Below, in pieces: positions 8,481 through 17,892 of a DNA stretch of 40,629 bases; position 1 is the stretch's first letter, and the number at the start of each line of letters is the position of its first letter. Made by a program: the position numbers and the translations under genes. This stretch comes from a virus: the IMG/VR virus record IMGVR_UViG_3300024231_000961, positions 1 to 40,629 of that record; one strand, 5' to 3'. The notes beneath the pieces are model-generated. The model was given only the letters and a program-made list of their open reading frames with translations, searched no databases and was not told the DNA's origin.

Positions 8481-9806
8481 GTGTTTTATATATTAGAATC
8501 AAAAGATCAAATTGACTGGTTAGAAAACCAAACTAATTCTCCTCTATATGTAGATGTAGTTAGTACAAATTTCTATTACCATTCTAAATTAACTTCAACA
8601 GTAGGAGTTTATATTAGAGTAGTAGGAGATAAACAAGGGTACTTCATTCCTATCTCTCATAACGATGGATTAAATGTAGATAAAGAACGTATCTACAACA
8701 TTCTTAAAAAAGCACAAACTCTTTACACACTAAACAAGAAAACTCTTCTATATTACTTTAATTTACAGAGAGCTATAGATATATCTCTAGTTTATTCTAT
8801 GAGTAATTATAAAAGATTAGAATACTCTACAACAAATACAACTATAGACTGGTATTACCGAACACATAGTGAAAATCCCAACATAAATAGAATAATTCCC
8901 ATAGTTAAACTCTATGAGAGATGCGAGAATATATTCAACCAAGTAGAGCAGTACCTGGAACTACCGATACCGGATGGATTTGACTTTTATAATAATATTA
9001 CTACAAATGTATTTTATTTACTAGAACAGAACGGTGTAGGTATACTATACGATAGCTTTAATGAATTATTTAAACCCAAGAATCCTCTCTTTAATACTGA
9101 TAATAATACTGTTTATACCGAATACAACCTATACAATAGTACATCCAGACCTACAAACACATTTAACTCTGTAAACTTTGCTGCTATACCTAAGACACCA
9201 GAACATAGACAGTGTTTTAAACCTCAGAATGACTTTTTTGTAGAGTTTGACTTCGATGGATACCATTTAAGGTTACTAGCAGAACAGTTAGATTACCCGT
9301 TGACTAATGAATCGGCTCATAAACAGTTAGCTAAACAGTATTTCGGTAAGCAAGATATATCTGAAGAAGAGTACAATAGGGCAAAACAGATTAATTTTCA
9401 TGCTATATACGGGAAGATACCGGAAGAGCATAAAAATCTTAAAATATTTAAAGAAGTACAGGAGTATATAGATGCCATGTGGAAGAGTTATACAGAAGCA
9501 GGGTATGTTTGGAATCCTCAATCAGGAAAAGCATTTACAAACAAACTCCAAGATATGAACCCAGCAAAATTAATGAATTATATGATGCAATCGTTGGAGA
9601 CTTCAAATAATATTACTATATTAAAAGATATACTAAAGTATCTAAGAGATAAAAAATCATTTATAACGTTATACACTTATGATGCGATTTTATTCGATTT
9701 TAATAAAGAAGACGGTAAACAGACTTTATCAGAGATACAAACAATAATGGAAAAACAGGGAAAATACCCGGTAAAATTTAAATATAGCACTAATTTAGTG
9801 TTATAA
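8481..9806 (+). CDS. Compact, divergent family A DNA polymerase-like protein
   Basis: This 441-residue protein has PolA core motifs in the right order but is far shorter than a normal Pol I. The region NFAAIPKTPEHRQCF corresponds to the NLQNIP segment. Motif A is EFDFDGYHLRLLAEQ, which keeps the metal-binding Asp but has His where Pol I has Glu710. Motif B is RAKQINFHAIYG, which keeps Lys758, Phe762 and Tyr766 equivalents but not Arg754. Motif C is YTYDAILFDF, which keeps the Asp and loses the His and Glu. The N-terminal half lacks clear exonuclease acidic residues and most of the thumb. It starts with GTG. It could be an accessory, priming or repair polymerase, or an inactive relative. The full Pol I is at 29969-32278. 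Confidence 0.65.
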   Translation: MFYILESKDQIDWLENQTNSPLYVDVVSTNFYYHSKLTSTVGVYIRVVGDKQGYFIPISHNDGLNVDKERIYNILKKAQTLYTLNKKTLLYYFNLQRAIDISLVYSMSNYKRLEYSTTNTTIDWYYRTHSENPNINRIIPIVKLYERCENIFNQVEQYLELPIPDGFDFYNNITTNVFYLLEQNGVGILYDSFNELFKPKNPLFNTDNNTVYTEYNLYNSTSRPTNTFNSVNFAAIPKTPEHRQCFKPQNDFFVEFDFDGYHLRLLAEQLDYPLTNESAHKQLAKQYFGKQDISEEEYNRAKQINFHAIYGKIPEEHKNLKIFKEVQEYIDAMWKSYTEAGYVWNPQSGKAFTNKLQDMNPAKLMNYMMQSLETSNNITILKDILKYLRDKKSFITLYTYDAILFDFNKEDGKQTLSEIQTIMEKQGKYPVKFKYSTNLVL

Positions 9807-9826
9807 ATCAGCACAACTATTTATAT

Positions 9827-10279
9827 ATGATAACAACAACTAAATCACCAAGGTTCGACTACGACATAGAACCTATTTTTACCAGCGACGATATGAGCAA
9901 CAAGCTGTTTTGTACCTTTTCAACAGAAGAAGGACTTGAAGAGGTTTTAACCTCGATTCAAGATAGATACAAAATCATATATAATAAAATATTCGTACTG
10001 TATTCTAAAAGCCAAGATGAATATATGTGTACTTATAATGTAGATTTTGGAAATGTAGGAGCTTTTATAGATAACACTATATTAGTACACAGAAAGAAAG
10101 AAACTAATACTCTCTATACCATTAATGCTTTAAACACATTAATTAAAGAACTTAACGGCGGTACGTTAGATACTAGCTATAGAATAAACTGGCCTGATTA
10201 TCGCAATTGCGTACTTCTTACTAAAGGTCCAGAACTCAAAAGAGTGAACACAAAGTTATATAAAATTATTGAGCTATAG
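9827..10279 (+). CDS. Hypothetical protein between polymerase-like and SSB genes
   Basis: This 150-residue soluble protein starts 20 bases after the PolA-like gene. It has a mixed alpha/beta composition without membrane segments, metal-binding clusters or a P-loop. I do not recognise it. It shares the transcription unit that begins at 8451, so a replication accessory role is possible but unproven. A promoter-like motif follows it. Confidence 0.6.
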   Translation: MITTTKSPRFDYDIEPIFTSDDMSNKLFCTFSTEEGLEEVLTSIQDRYKIIYNKIFVLYSKSQDEYMCTYNVDFGNVGAFIDNTILVHRKKETNTLYTINALNTLIKELNGGTLDTSYRINWPDYRNCVLLTKGPELKRVNTKLYKIIEL

Positions 10280-10298
10280 TTGGCTCTTTGATTTTTTA

Positions 10299-10309
10299 TT
10301 CCTATATTA
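10299..10309 (+). promoter_or_regulatory. Promoter-like motif TTCCTATATTA before the SSB operon
   Basis: This one-base variant of the recurring motif lies 29 bases before the SSB start codon. AGTTAT (10333-10338) directly abuts the ATG at 10339, as at several other starts in the window. Confidence 0.5.
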
Positions 10310-10338
10310 ATAATAAGTTATAATTTAAAATCAGTTAT

Positions 10339-11145
10339 ATGGATATCAATGCAATCCGCGCTAAATTAGATGCGCTAAACACAAATGGTCAGGAAAGAGA
10401 AAAGACTGACTACACAAAAATCTTTTGGAAACCAGAATTAGGTAAACAGACCGTACGTATAGTACCATCTGCTTTTGATCCTTCTTTTCCTTTCAAAGAA
10501 CTTAAATTCCACTACGGAATTGGTAAATTTCCAATGATAGCACTTTCCAATTTTGGTAAGCAAGACCCAATTGAGGAATTTGTTAAAGAGTTAAGGAAAA
10601 CAAGCGATAAAGACAATTGGTCATTATCAGGTAAAATATCACCTAAAACTCGTATCTTTGCTCCTGTAGTAGTTAGAGGAGAAGAGGATAAAGGAGTACG
10701 ATTATGGGGATTCGGAGTAACAATCTACAAAGCATTACTTGCTTTAGCAGAAGATGAAGATATTGGAGACTTCACAGACGTACTAAACGGATGGGATATG
10801 GTAGTAGAACAACAAAAAGGTAATCCTTACCCTGAAACTACTGTTAGAATTAAACCTAAACAGACTCCTTTATCAGATAATAACGATCATGTGGATTTAT
10901 GGTTAAAATCACAACCTAATCCTTTAGAGGTACATACAGAGTATGATTACGAATTTATCAAAAAGAAACTTCAAGGTTATTTAGATCCAAATGCAGTAGA
11001 AGAGAGTAACGATACTACTAGTAATACTAAAGAAGATAAACTGCCAGAAAGCTTAGGTCAACAAAAAACAGACTTTACTTTGGAAACAGCTACGGCTGGC
11101 AACAAAGACACAGTTAGTAAATTTGATGACTTATTTAACGAATAG
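10339..11145 (+). CDS. Single-stranded DNA-binding protein, T4 gp32-like
   Basis: The 268-residue protein resembles phage gp32-type SSBs, which coat single-stranded DNA and organise replication and recombination. Features seen are an N-terminal basic/helical segment, the conserved start of the OB-fold (WKPELGKQTVRIVPS at about 31-45, then PFKELKFHYGIG), and an acidic, disordered tail ending in SKFDDLFNE, the usual partner-binding hook. It contains no cysteine, so it lacks the zinc site of T4 gp32 itself. It is first in a tight operon with recombinase, nuclease and helicase, the T4-like core set. Confidence 0.85.
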   Translation: MDINAIRAKLDALNTNGQEREKTDYTKIFWKPELGKQTVRIVPSAFDPSFPFKELKFHYGIGKFPMIALSNFGKQDPIEEFVKELRKTSDKDNWSLSGKISPKTRIFAPVVVRGEEDKGVRLWGFGVTIYKALLALAEDEDIGDFTDVLNGWDMVVEQQKGNPYPETTVRIKPKQTPLSDNNDHVDLWLKSQPNPLEVHTEYDYEFIKKKLQGYLDPNAVEESNDTTSNTKEDKLPESLGQQKTDFTLETATAGNKDTVSKFDDLFNE

Positions 11146-11147
11146 AA

Positions 11148-12221
11148 ATGGCAAAACAAAGCAAAGAGGTAAAAGCAGCCGCATCTGCGGCAGTCAAAAA
11201 GAGTTTCAATCTAGGTAATTTTAAGAAGAAGAAAGGATTTTCTAATGCTTCTGTAAAGTTTAAAGAACAGGGATGGATTCCCCTATCTAAAGCTTTTCAG
11301 GACATTACCTCTCTTCCAGGTATTCCTACAGGGCATATTACACTACTAAGAGGACATAGTGATACAGGTAAAACAACAGCTTTATTAGAAGCGGCAGTTA
11401 ATGCTCAAAAAATGGGTGTACTACCGGTATTCATTATCTCGGAGATGAAATGGTCTTGGGAACATGCTAAAGAAATGGGACTTAAGTTTGAGGAAGTTAA
11501 AGATGATAACGGAAACGTTGTGGACTATGAAGGGCATTTTTTGTATGCTGATAGAGGTACATTAAATACTATTGAAGAAGTAGCAGTTTACATGGCTGAC
11601 CTTATGGACGAACAGGCGAAAGGGAACTTACCTTACGATATGTGTTTCTTCTGGGACTCTATCGGCTCTATTCCTTGTGATTTATCAGTACGTTCTAATA
11701 AAAACAATAATGAATGGAATGCAGGGGCAATGTCTACTCAATTTGGTAATAACCTTAATCAGAAGATACTACTATCTAGAAAGGAAAACTCTCCGTATAC
11801 TAACACACTGGTAGCTATTAATAAGGTATGGACTATGAAACCTGAATCTCCAATGGGGCAACCTAAATTGCAGAATAAAGGAGGAATGTCTATGTGGTAT
11901 GATTCTACCTTAGTTATAACTTTCGGGAATATTACTAACCCGGGTACATCTAAGATAAAGGCTATAAAAGACGGGCTTCAGGTAGAATTTGCTAAACGTA
12001 CTAACGTTCAAGTAGAGAAAAACCATATCGGTGGTGTACAGTCTAGAGGAAGAGTAGTAATGACATCTCACGGGTTTATACCCGATGACAAGAGAGCTAT
12101 TGATAAGTATAAAAACGAACATAAAGAACATTGGCTAAAATTAGTTGGTAGTATAGATTTTGATTTAATTGAAGAAGGAGATTTAGAAGAAGAAGCTATC
12201 AAACCAAATATTTTAGATTAA
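11148..12221 (+). CDS. UvsX/RecA-like recombinase
   Basis: The 357-residue RecA-fold ATPase would form filaments on single-stranded DNA and catalyse strand exchange. The Walker A motif GHSDTGKTT is at residues 69-77. A Walker B-like strand (MCFFWDSIGSIP) and a Lys-rich N-terminal tail are visible, and the C-terminus is acidic (EEGDLEEEA). Length and position, 2 bases after the gp32-like gene and overlapping the 5' nuclease gene by one base, fit a phage UvsX better than a bacterial RecA. Confidence 0.82.
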   Translation: MAKQSKEVKAAASAAVKKSFNLGNFKKKKGFSNASVKFKEQGWIPLSKAFQDITSLPGIPTGHITLLRGHSDTGKTTALLEAAVNAQKMGVLPVFIISEMKWSWEHAKEMGLKFEEVKDDNGNVVDYEGHFLYADRGTLNTIEEVAVYMADLMDEQAKGNLPYDMCFFWDSIGSIPCDLSVRSNKNNNEWNAGAMSTQFGNNLNQKILLSRKENSPYTNTLVAINKVWTMKPESPMGQPKLQNKGGMSMWYDSTLVITFGNITNPGTSKIKAIKDGLQVEFAKRTNVQVEKNHIGGVQSRGRVVMTSHGFIPDDKRAIDKYKNEHKEHWLKLVGSIDFDLIEEGDLEEEAIKPNILD

Positions 12222-13255
12222 TGAGCGATTATAGCAATATACTTAACAATCTTAAAGAAACTCCACCCCGAGAATTGAACGACCACATTCTAGTGATCGA
12301 TGCTATGAATATGTTAATTCGTAGTTTTTCTCTTCTCAAAGCAATGAACCCATCAGGCCATCATATCGGCGGTCTGGTTGGTTTTATGCGGTCTTTAGGA
12401 TTTGTAACACGTACGTTTGACCCTACTAGGGTGATAGTAGTATGGGACGGTAAAGGAGGTTCTGCAAATAGAAAGAATATAGATCCTAACTACAAAGCAC
12501 AACGAGCTACTTCAAGGATTACTCATTGGGGATTATATGATTCTAAAGCAGAAGAACAAGAAGCACTTATAGGACAGTTATTCAGAACACAAGATTATCT
12601 TGAATGCTTACCGGTACAGCAAATTAGTATGGAAAAACTTGAAGCTGATGATGTAATAGCGTATATAGCTAAAAGAGCATCAGTATCTAAAGTTAAAAAA
12701 TGTACTATAGTTTCATCTGATAAAGATTTCCTACAATTAGTAGATGATACAGTTGAAGTATACGCTCCTATTAAGAAGAAGGTGTTTACGGAAGGGAATA
12801 TATTCGACGAATTGAAGGTATTACCTGAAAATTATAACGTTGTAAAAGCGTTATTAGGAGATAACTCAGATAATTTAGCAGGTGTCAAAGGGTTGGGAAT
12901 AAAAACTATAATATCAGAGTTTCCTGAATTAGTTGATAAACCGAATATGACCCTCCAGTACGTTTATGATGTATGTGCAGCTAAATTAGAAGAAAAGAAA
13001 TTTAAAAAGATCTTTCCTAAAATTATAACGGAATGGGATCGTGTAGAAACTAATTTTAAATTAATGGATTTACATGAAACTTCGTTGGATATTAAAGAAA
13101 AAGATCATATATTAAATATAATAAAGAGTGACATACCCAATCTACAATCAGGGGCTTTTCTACATCTTTTAGATCAAGATAAGATCGAAGGGATTACTAA
13201 GAATACTGAAGGTTGGTTAGAGAACTTTAGAGGTTTAACGGTTATTAAAAAATAA
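12221..13255 (+). CDS. 5'-3' exonuclease / flap endonuclease (T4 RNase H-like)
   Basis: The 344-residue protein matches the FEN/5'-nuclease family that removes RNA primers and flaps. Visible landmarks are VIDAMNMLIRSF near residue 25, VVWDGKGG near 76, the acidic cluster KLEADDVIAYIA near 142, SSDKDFLQLV near 167, and the helix-three-turn region GDNSDNLAGVKGLGIKT near 215. All key acidic positions appear intact. It overlaps the recombinase stop by one base and lies 7 bases before the helicase gene, consistent with lagging-strand work. Confidence 0.85.
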   Translation: MSDYSNILNNLKETPPRELNDHILVIDAMNMLIRSFSLLKAMNPSGHHIGGLVGFMRSLGFVTRTFDPTRVIVVWDGKGGSANRKNIDPNYKAQRATSRITHWGLYDSKAEEQEALIGQLFRTQDYLECLPVQQISMEKLEADDVIAYIAKRASVSKVKKCTIVSSDKDFLQLVDDTVEVYAPIKKKVFTEGNIFDELKVLPENYNVVKALLGDNSDNLAGVKGLGIKTIISEFPELVDKPNMTLQYVYDVCAAKLEEKKFKKIFPKIITEWDRVETNFKLMDLHETSLDIKEKDHILNIIKSDIPNLQSGAFLHLLDQDKIEGITKNTEGWLENFRGLTVIKK

Positions 13256-13262
13256 GTTATAG

Positions 13263-14609
13263 ATGACATTAAAAGCATTGAATCAGTATGGAAAAGGTTT
13301 CCAACTGAAGGTATTGGGCTCATTGCTAACAGACAAAAGTTTTCTTCTTAACGTCAGAGACGTACTTCAAGAAGATTATTTTGACTCAGACGCACACAAA
13401 TGGATTATTAATCAGCTAGTAAACTACTTCGATAAGTACCATACTACTGTAACTATGGATGTACTAAAGGTAGAGTTACAGAAAGTTGATAATGATATAT
13501 TAAAAGTAGCATTAAAAGAAGAATTACGTAACTCCTATGAAGCATCTCAAGATGATTTAAACTACGTACAGGAAGAATTTACAACTTTCTGTAAGAATCA
13601 AGAGATGAAGCAAGCTATTCTTAACTCTACTGATTTACTTAAAGCAGGAGATTTTGACGGTATTAGAAACACCATAGAAACAGCTATGAAAGCTGGTATG
13701 GATAAAAATATCGGGCATGAATATAATAAGGACGTAGAATCTAGGTATAGGACAGATTACAGACCTACAATTCCTACTCCATGGCCAACTTTAAACGAAG
13801 GTATTCAAGGAGGATTTGGTCCTGGTGATTTAGCCATAGTATTTGGTAATCCAGGAGGAGGTAAGAGTTGGACTTGTGTTGCAATGGCTGCTCATGCTGT
13901 CAAAATGGGGTATAAAGTAAACTACTATACATTAGAGCTAGGAGAAGACTACGTCGGTAAACGATTTGATTGCTACTTTACAGGGTACTCTATAGACGAA
14001 GTTAACAACCATAGAAAAGAGGTACAGAAGCACGTTGATAATTTAAAAGGTAAACTTATAGTAAAGGAATATGCACCTAAAGGAGCGACAGTGAATACAA
14101 TTAAATCCCATATACAAAAGTGTATTGACATGGAGCATAAACCGGATTTAGTTGTTATAGATTATGTTGACTACTTAAGAGCACCTTCTAAAGGTAAATT
14201 CTCAGAACGTAAAGACGAAATAGATGATGTATTTATTGCTACTAAGGGACTAGCTAAAGAACTTAAGATACCGGTTATAACACCTTCTCAAGTAAATAGA
14301 ATGGGTGCTAAAGATTCGGTTATTGAAGGAGATAAAGCAGCAGGTTCTTATGATAAAATGATGGTAGCCGATATGTGCTTCTCTCTTTCCAGAATGAAAG
14401 AAGATAAAGTACTAGGAACCGGTAGATGGCATGTTATGAAAAATAGGTATGGACAAGACGGTATGACCTATAACTTAAAAATGGACACTAATAACGGTCG
14501 TATAGAATTCGAAGGTAAGGCAGATATCGATGAACACTTAAATAACAACGATGGACCTACTTTTACGTTATCAAGAGAAAAAATGTCCGAACTTTTTGAT
14601 AAAAAGTAA
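13263..14609 (+). CDS. Replicative DNA helicase, DnaB/gp41-like
   Basis: The 448-residue protein has the two-part build of DnaB helicases: an N-terminal helical domain (about 1-150) and a RecA-like motor. The Walker A motif GNPGGGKSW is at 195-203, followed by YYTLELGEDYVGKRFD (H1a-like), the Walker B strand LVVIDYVDYL, and a TPSQVNRMG/DKAAGSYDKMMVAD segment typical of the family. It would unwind DNA 5' to 3' at the fork. It closes the SSB operon, and a terminator follows. No primase gene was seen in this window. Confidence 0.85.
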   Translation: MTLKALNQYGKGFQLKVLGSLLTDKSFLLNVRDVLQEDYFDSDAHKWIINQLVNYFDKYHTTVTMDVLKVELQKVDNDILKVALKEELRNSYEASQDDLNYVQEEFTTFCKNQEMKQAILNSTDLLKAGDFDGIRNTIETAMKAGMDKNIGHEYNKDVESRYRTDYRPTIPTPWPTLNEGIQGGFGPGDLAIVFGNPGGGKSWTCVAMAAHAVKMGYKVNYYTLELGEDYVGKRFDCYFTGYSIDEVNNHRKEVQKHVDNLKGKLIVKEYAPKGATVNTIKSHIQKCIDMEHKPDLVVIDYVDYLRAPSKGKFSERKDEIDDVFIATKGLAKELKIPVITPSQVNRMGAKDSVIEGDKAAGSYDKMMVADMCFSLSRMKEDKVLGTGRWHVMKNRYGQDGMTYNLKMDTNNGRIEFEGKADIDEHLNNNDGPTFTLSREKMSELFDKK

Positions 14610-14633
14610 AATATATATGCTATTTATGGAAAC

Positions 14634-14674
14634 ATCTCCAATAGCTTATATAGCTTCCTCTGGAGATTTTTTTT
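14634..14674 (+). terminator. Rho-independent terminator after the helicase gene
   Basis: ATCTCCA (14634-14640) pairs with TGGAGAT (14661-14667), and a run of T follows. The 20-base loop contains an inner AGCT/AGCT pairing that could lengthen the structure. It separates the replication operon from nrdB. Confidence 0.7.
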
Positions 14675-14702
14675 GTCTAATCAATTAATCTAAATTAAAA
14701 AA

Positions 14703-15686
14703 ATGAGTTTACTAAACGAACGCATAGTTTACAAACCTTTCGAATACCCAAAAGCATATGATTTTTGGCTTAAACAACAACAAGCTCACTGGCTACATAC
14801 AGAAGTACCAATGTCACAAGATGTGACTGATTGGGCGAGTAATTTAAAAGATCACGAAAAAAATGTGATTGGAGGAATCCTAAAAGGATTTGCTCAAACA
14901 GAAACAATAGTAAATGATTACTGGTCTACTCTAGTAACTAAATGGTTTAGGAAGCCGGAAATAATAATGATGGGGACAACACTAGGTTCTAGTGAGACTA
15001 TCCATGCAGAAGCTTACTCTTTATTGAATGAACAATTAGGATTAGATAACTTTGCAGAGTTTTTAGAAGATGAAGCAACTATGGCTAAGATTGAAAACCT
15101 TATGGAAGTAAGGGATGGCCATGACGGTACACCAAACTGGCATGATAGAGCAAAATCTTTAGCTATATTTTCTGCTTTTACCGAAGGAGTTAATTTATTC
15201 AGTTCATTTGCAGTCTTATTATCATTTAAAATGAGAAATAAACTTAAAGGAGTAGGACAGATAGTAGAATGGTCTGTACGGGATGAGAGTTTACACTCTG
15301 ATGCAGGGTGTTGGCTATTTAGAACATTAATGAAAGAACATCCAGAATTTAAAACTCCGGAGTTAATAGCGGATATAGAATCAGCTGCAAAAGATGCTCT
15401 AAAGTTAGAGTTTGACTTTATTGATAAGATATTCGAAATGGGAGATTTAGAGAATTTAAAGAAAGGCGAGCTAAAGAACTTTATACGCCATAGGGTAAAT
15501 ACTAAGATGGCAGATTTAGACTTAAAACCAATTGTACCTTCTGAAGAAATAGATAAAGGAGCTTTAAAGACAATGAAATGGTTTGACGCAGTAATTGCAG
15601 GTAAGCAACATACGGATTTCTTTGCTAATAGAGTTACAAACTATGCAAAAGGACATATGGAATGGGACGCAGCAACAATGTTTTAA
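14703..15686 (+). CDS. nrdB: Ribonucleotide reductase class Ia, beta (radical) subunit
   Basis: The 327-residue protein is a ferritin-like R2 subunit that holds the di-iron centre and tyrosyl radical used by NrdA. The motif SETIHAEAY supplies Glu98, His101 and Tyr105, with the tyrosine at the position of E. coli Tyr122. Further metal ligands lie in TEGVNLF and in WSVRDESLH. It starts just after a terminator, so it must have its own promoter, although I found no good copy of the recurring motif here. The gene order nrdB-nrdA with an 11-base gap implies cotranscription for dNTP supply. Confidence 0.9.
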   Translation: MSLLNERIVYKPFEYPKAYDFWLKQQQAHWLHTEVPMSQDVTDWASNLKDHEKNVIGGILKGFAQTETIVNDYWSTLVTKWFRKPEIIMMGTTLGSSETIHAEAYSLLNEQLGLDNFAEFLEDEATMAKIENLMEVRDGHDGTPNWHDRAKSLAIFSAFTEGVNLFSSFAVLLSFKMRNKLKGVGQIVEWSVRDESLHSDAGCWLFRTLMKEHPEFKTPELIADIESAAKDALKLEFDFIDKIFEMGDLENLKKGELKNFIRHRVNTKMADLDLKPIVPSEEIDKGALKTMKWFDAVIAGKQHTDFFANRVTNYAKGHMEWDAATMF

Positions 15687-15697
15687 TAAAATAATTT

Positions 15698-17413
15698 ATG
15701 AGTACAATAGTAGATACTTCCAAATGGGAAGCAGGGAAAGATTACCCAGAATGGATGAATGAAGTGTCATTAGCAACTATATCAAAAGGATATTTGTTGA
15801 CAGATGAAACCCCTAAAAAAGCATACAGAAGAGTAGCAGATACAATTGCAAAAAGACTGGATAGACCAGATCTTGCTAATAAGTTTTTCCGCTATATGTG
15901 GAAAGGATGGCTAAACTTAGCCTCCCCTGTACTATCGAACACCGGAACCGACCGAGGATTACCGATCTCATGTTTTGGAATTGATACGCCCGATTCAATT
16001 CGAGGTATTGGTTTAACCAATGCTGAACTAATGAGACTTACCTCCCTCGGCGGTGGTGTCGGTATAGGGTTATCTCGTATTAGAGGTAGAGGAGAAGAAA
16101 TCGGGAATGGAGATATGGGCCAATCAGAAGGAGTAATTCCATGGGCTAAAATTTACGACTCTACAATATTAGCAACCAATCAAGGAGCAGTAAGAAGAGG
16201 TGCAGCATCAGTAAATTTGGATATAAATCACCCAGATATTAAAGAATACCTGCAGATACGAAGACCTAAAGGGGACCCTAACAGACAGTGTCTTAATCTA
16301 CATCAATGTGTTGTAGTGGATGATGAATTTATGCAAAAATTAGAGCGTAGAGACCCTGAGGCTATGGGATTATGGGTAGAAATACTTAAATCTAGAGTAG
16401 AAACAGGAGAACCGTATATTATGTATAAGGACAATGTTAATAATGACAATCCACCTGCTTATGTTAAGAATAACTTAGATGTAAGCATGACCAATATATG
16501 TTCTGAGATAACTTTACATACCGATGAAGAACACTCTTTTATTTGCTGTTTATCGTCTGTTAATATTACTAAATGGCATGAATGGAAAAATACCGACTTA
16601 ATAGAAACTTCAATATACTTTTTAGACGGAGTATTAGAAGAGTTTTTAGCTAAGACTTCAGGAAGAGATTCTTTAATTAGAGCTCATAGATCTGCTAAAA
16701 AAGGTAGAGCAATTGGATTAGGAGTATTAGGCTGGCATACATTCTTGCAGAATGAGAGAATACCTTTTTCATCTATAGCTGCAACATCTTATACTCATCA
16801 GATTTTCTCTCAAATTAAGAACCAAGCAGAAGCAGCATCAAGAAAATTAGCAGATGAGTACGGAGAACCACTTTGGTGTAAAGGTACAGGTATGAGAAAT
16901 ACTCATTTAATGGCTATAGCACCGACTGTATCTAACAGTACGATATCAGGAGGTGTATCAGCAGGAATCGAGCCAATACCAGCTAACGTATATACTTTTA
17001 ATTCAGCAAAAGGAACTTTTATACGTAAAAACTCAGCATTAGAGAGTTACTTAGTAGATAGAGGCAGTAACACAGAAGAAGTATGGGATGCTATTATGAA
17101 AGATAGAGGTTCTGTTGCTAATCTACCGGAAGATATTATGCCATTAGAAGATAAACCTATATTCTTAACTTTTGCAGAAATAAATCAATTAGCACTAGTA
17201 GAACAGGCAGCAGTTAGGCAAAAATATATTGACCAAACACAGTCTTTAAATTTAGCTTTCGACCCAACAGATTCACCTAAATTTATTAACTTGGTACATC
17301 AAACTGCATGGAAGTTAGGAATTAAAACCCTATACTACTTAAGAACAGATTCAGTAATCAACGGAGATATAGGTTCTAGAACATCAGAAGACTGTTTAAG
17401 TTGTGATGGATAA
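15698..17413 (+). CDS. nrdA: Ribonucleotide reductase class Ia, alpha (catalytic) subunit, compact
   Basis: At 571 residues this is shorter than E. coli NrdA (about 760) and appears to lack the N-terminal ATP-cone. The catalytic barrel is well conserved: ASPVLSNTGTDRGLPISCFG with the first redox Cys, SLGGGVGIGLSRIRGRG, TNICSEITL with the radical-site Cys, and PTVSNSTISGGVSAGIEP. The protein ends in EDCLSCDG, the C-terminal pair that passes electrons from thioredoxin or glutaredoxin. A thioredoxin gene lies about 600 bases downstream. Without the ATP-cone, overall activity control by dATP is probably lost, which would suit a phage. Confidence 0.9.
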   Translation: MSTIVDTSKWEAGKDYPEWMNEVSLATISKGYLLTDETPKKAYRRVADTIAKRLDRPDLANKFFRYMWKGWLNLASPVLSNTGTDRGLPISCFGIDTPDSIRGIGLTNAELMRLTSLGGGVGIGLSRIRGRGEEIGNGDMGQSEGVIPWAKIYDSTILATNQGAVRRGAASVNLDINHPDIKEYLQIRRPKGDPNRQCLNLHQCVVVDDEFMQKLERRDPEAMGLWVEILKSRVETGEPYIMYKDNVNNDNPPAYVKNNLDVSMTNICSEITLHTDEEHSFICCLSSVNITKWHEWKNTDLIETSIYFLDGVLEEFLAKTSGRDSLIRAHRSAKKGRAIGLGVLGWHTFLQNERIPFSSIAATSYTHQIFSQIKNQAEAASRKLADEYGEPLWCKGTGMRNTHLMAIAPTVSNSTISGGVSAGIEPIPANVYTFNSAKGTFIRKNSALESYLVDRGSNTEEVWDAIMKDRGSVANLPEDIMPLEDKPIFLTFAEINQLALVEQAAVRQKYIDQTQSLNLAFDPTDSPKFINLVHQTAWKLGIKTLYYLRTDSVINGDIGSRTSEDCLSCDG

Positions 17414-17423
17414 AATATAATTT

Positions 17424-17837
17424 ATGATATATACAATTTTAATAATACTTCTCCTAGTGAGCCTAGGAGGAGTTACTTTTCTCTACAAAAAAAAGATAGC
17501 AAATTTAAAAGCCGACTTTGAAAGAGAAAGAGCAGAGATAAGAAGAGATGCTAAAAAAAGATCAGGAGCTGTACAATGGGGTAAGACTATAGAACACTTC
17601 GTACCATTTATGTCTGACTTTCCAGTACCTCCAGAAGACTGTACGTTTTTAGGTATGCCTATAGATTATGTTGCTTTTAAAGATACGGGAAGTAAGAATA
17701 AATGCTCGGTTCATTTCGTAGAAGTAAAGAGCGGTAGTGCGTTCCTTATGGGAAAACAGAAAAATATAAAAAAGGCAATTGAAGAAGGTAGAGTGTTTTG
17801 GCATGAAATAGCTGTTGATGGAAATAGTGTAAAATAG
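17424..17837 (+). CDS. Membrane-anchored Holliday-junction-resolvase-like endonuclease
   Basis: The 137-residue protein has an N-terminal transmembrane helix (about residues 2-20), a charged coiled-coil linker (21-47), and a small nuclease-like domain. That domain shows GMPIDYVAF and HFVEVKSGSAFLMGKQKNIKKAIEEGR. The D...EVK pattern and the Gln/Lys-rich helix after it match the family of predicted endonucleases distantly related to archaeal Holliday junction resolvases. It follows nrdA by 10 bases. A role in recombination or DNA repair is inferred. The membrane anchor is unusual for such work. Confidence 0.65.
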   Translation: MIYTILIILLLVSLGGVTFLYKKKIANLKADFERERAEIRRDAKKRSGAVQWGKTIEHFVPFMSDFPVPPEDCTFLGMPIDYVAFKDTGSKNKCSVHFVEVKSGSAFLMGKQKNIKKAIEEGRVFWHEIAVDGNSVK

Positions 17838-17856
17838 TTGTTTTATACTGTTATTT

Positions 17857-17867
17857 TTCTTATATTA
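17857..17867 (+). promoter_or_regulatory. Promoter-like motif TTCTTATATTA
   Basis: A one-base variant of the recurring motif, 25 bases before the ATG at 17893. AGTTAT (17887-17892) abuts that start codon. Confidence 0.5.
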
Positions 17868-17892
17868 TTATATAATCATAAATCAAAGTTAT

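Noticed and set aside
15698-17413. Class II (B12-dependent) ribonucleotide reductase
   Set aside because: An nrdB gene with the tyrosyl-radical residues is directly upstream, so class Ia is the better reading.
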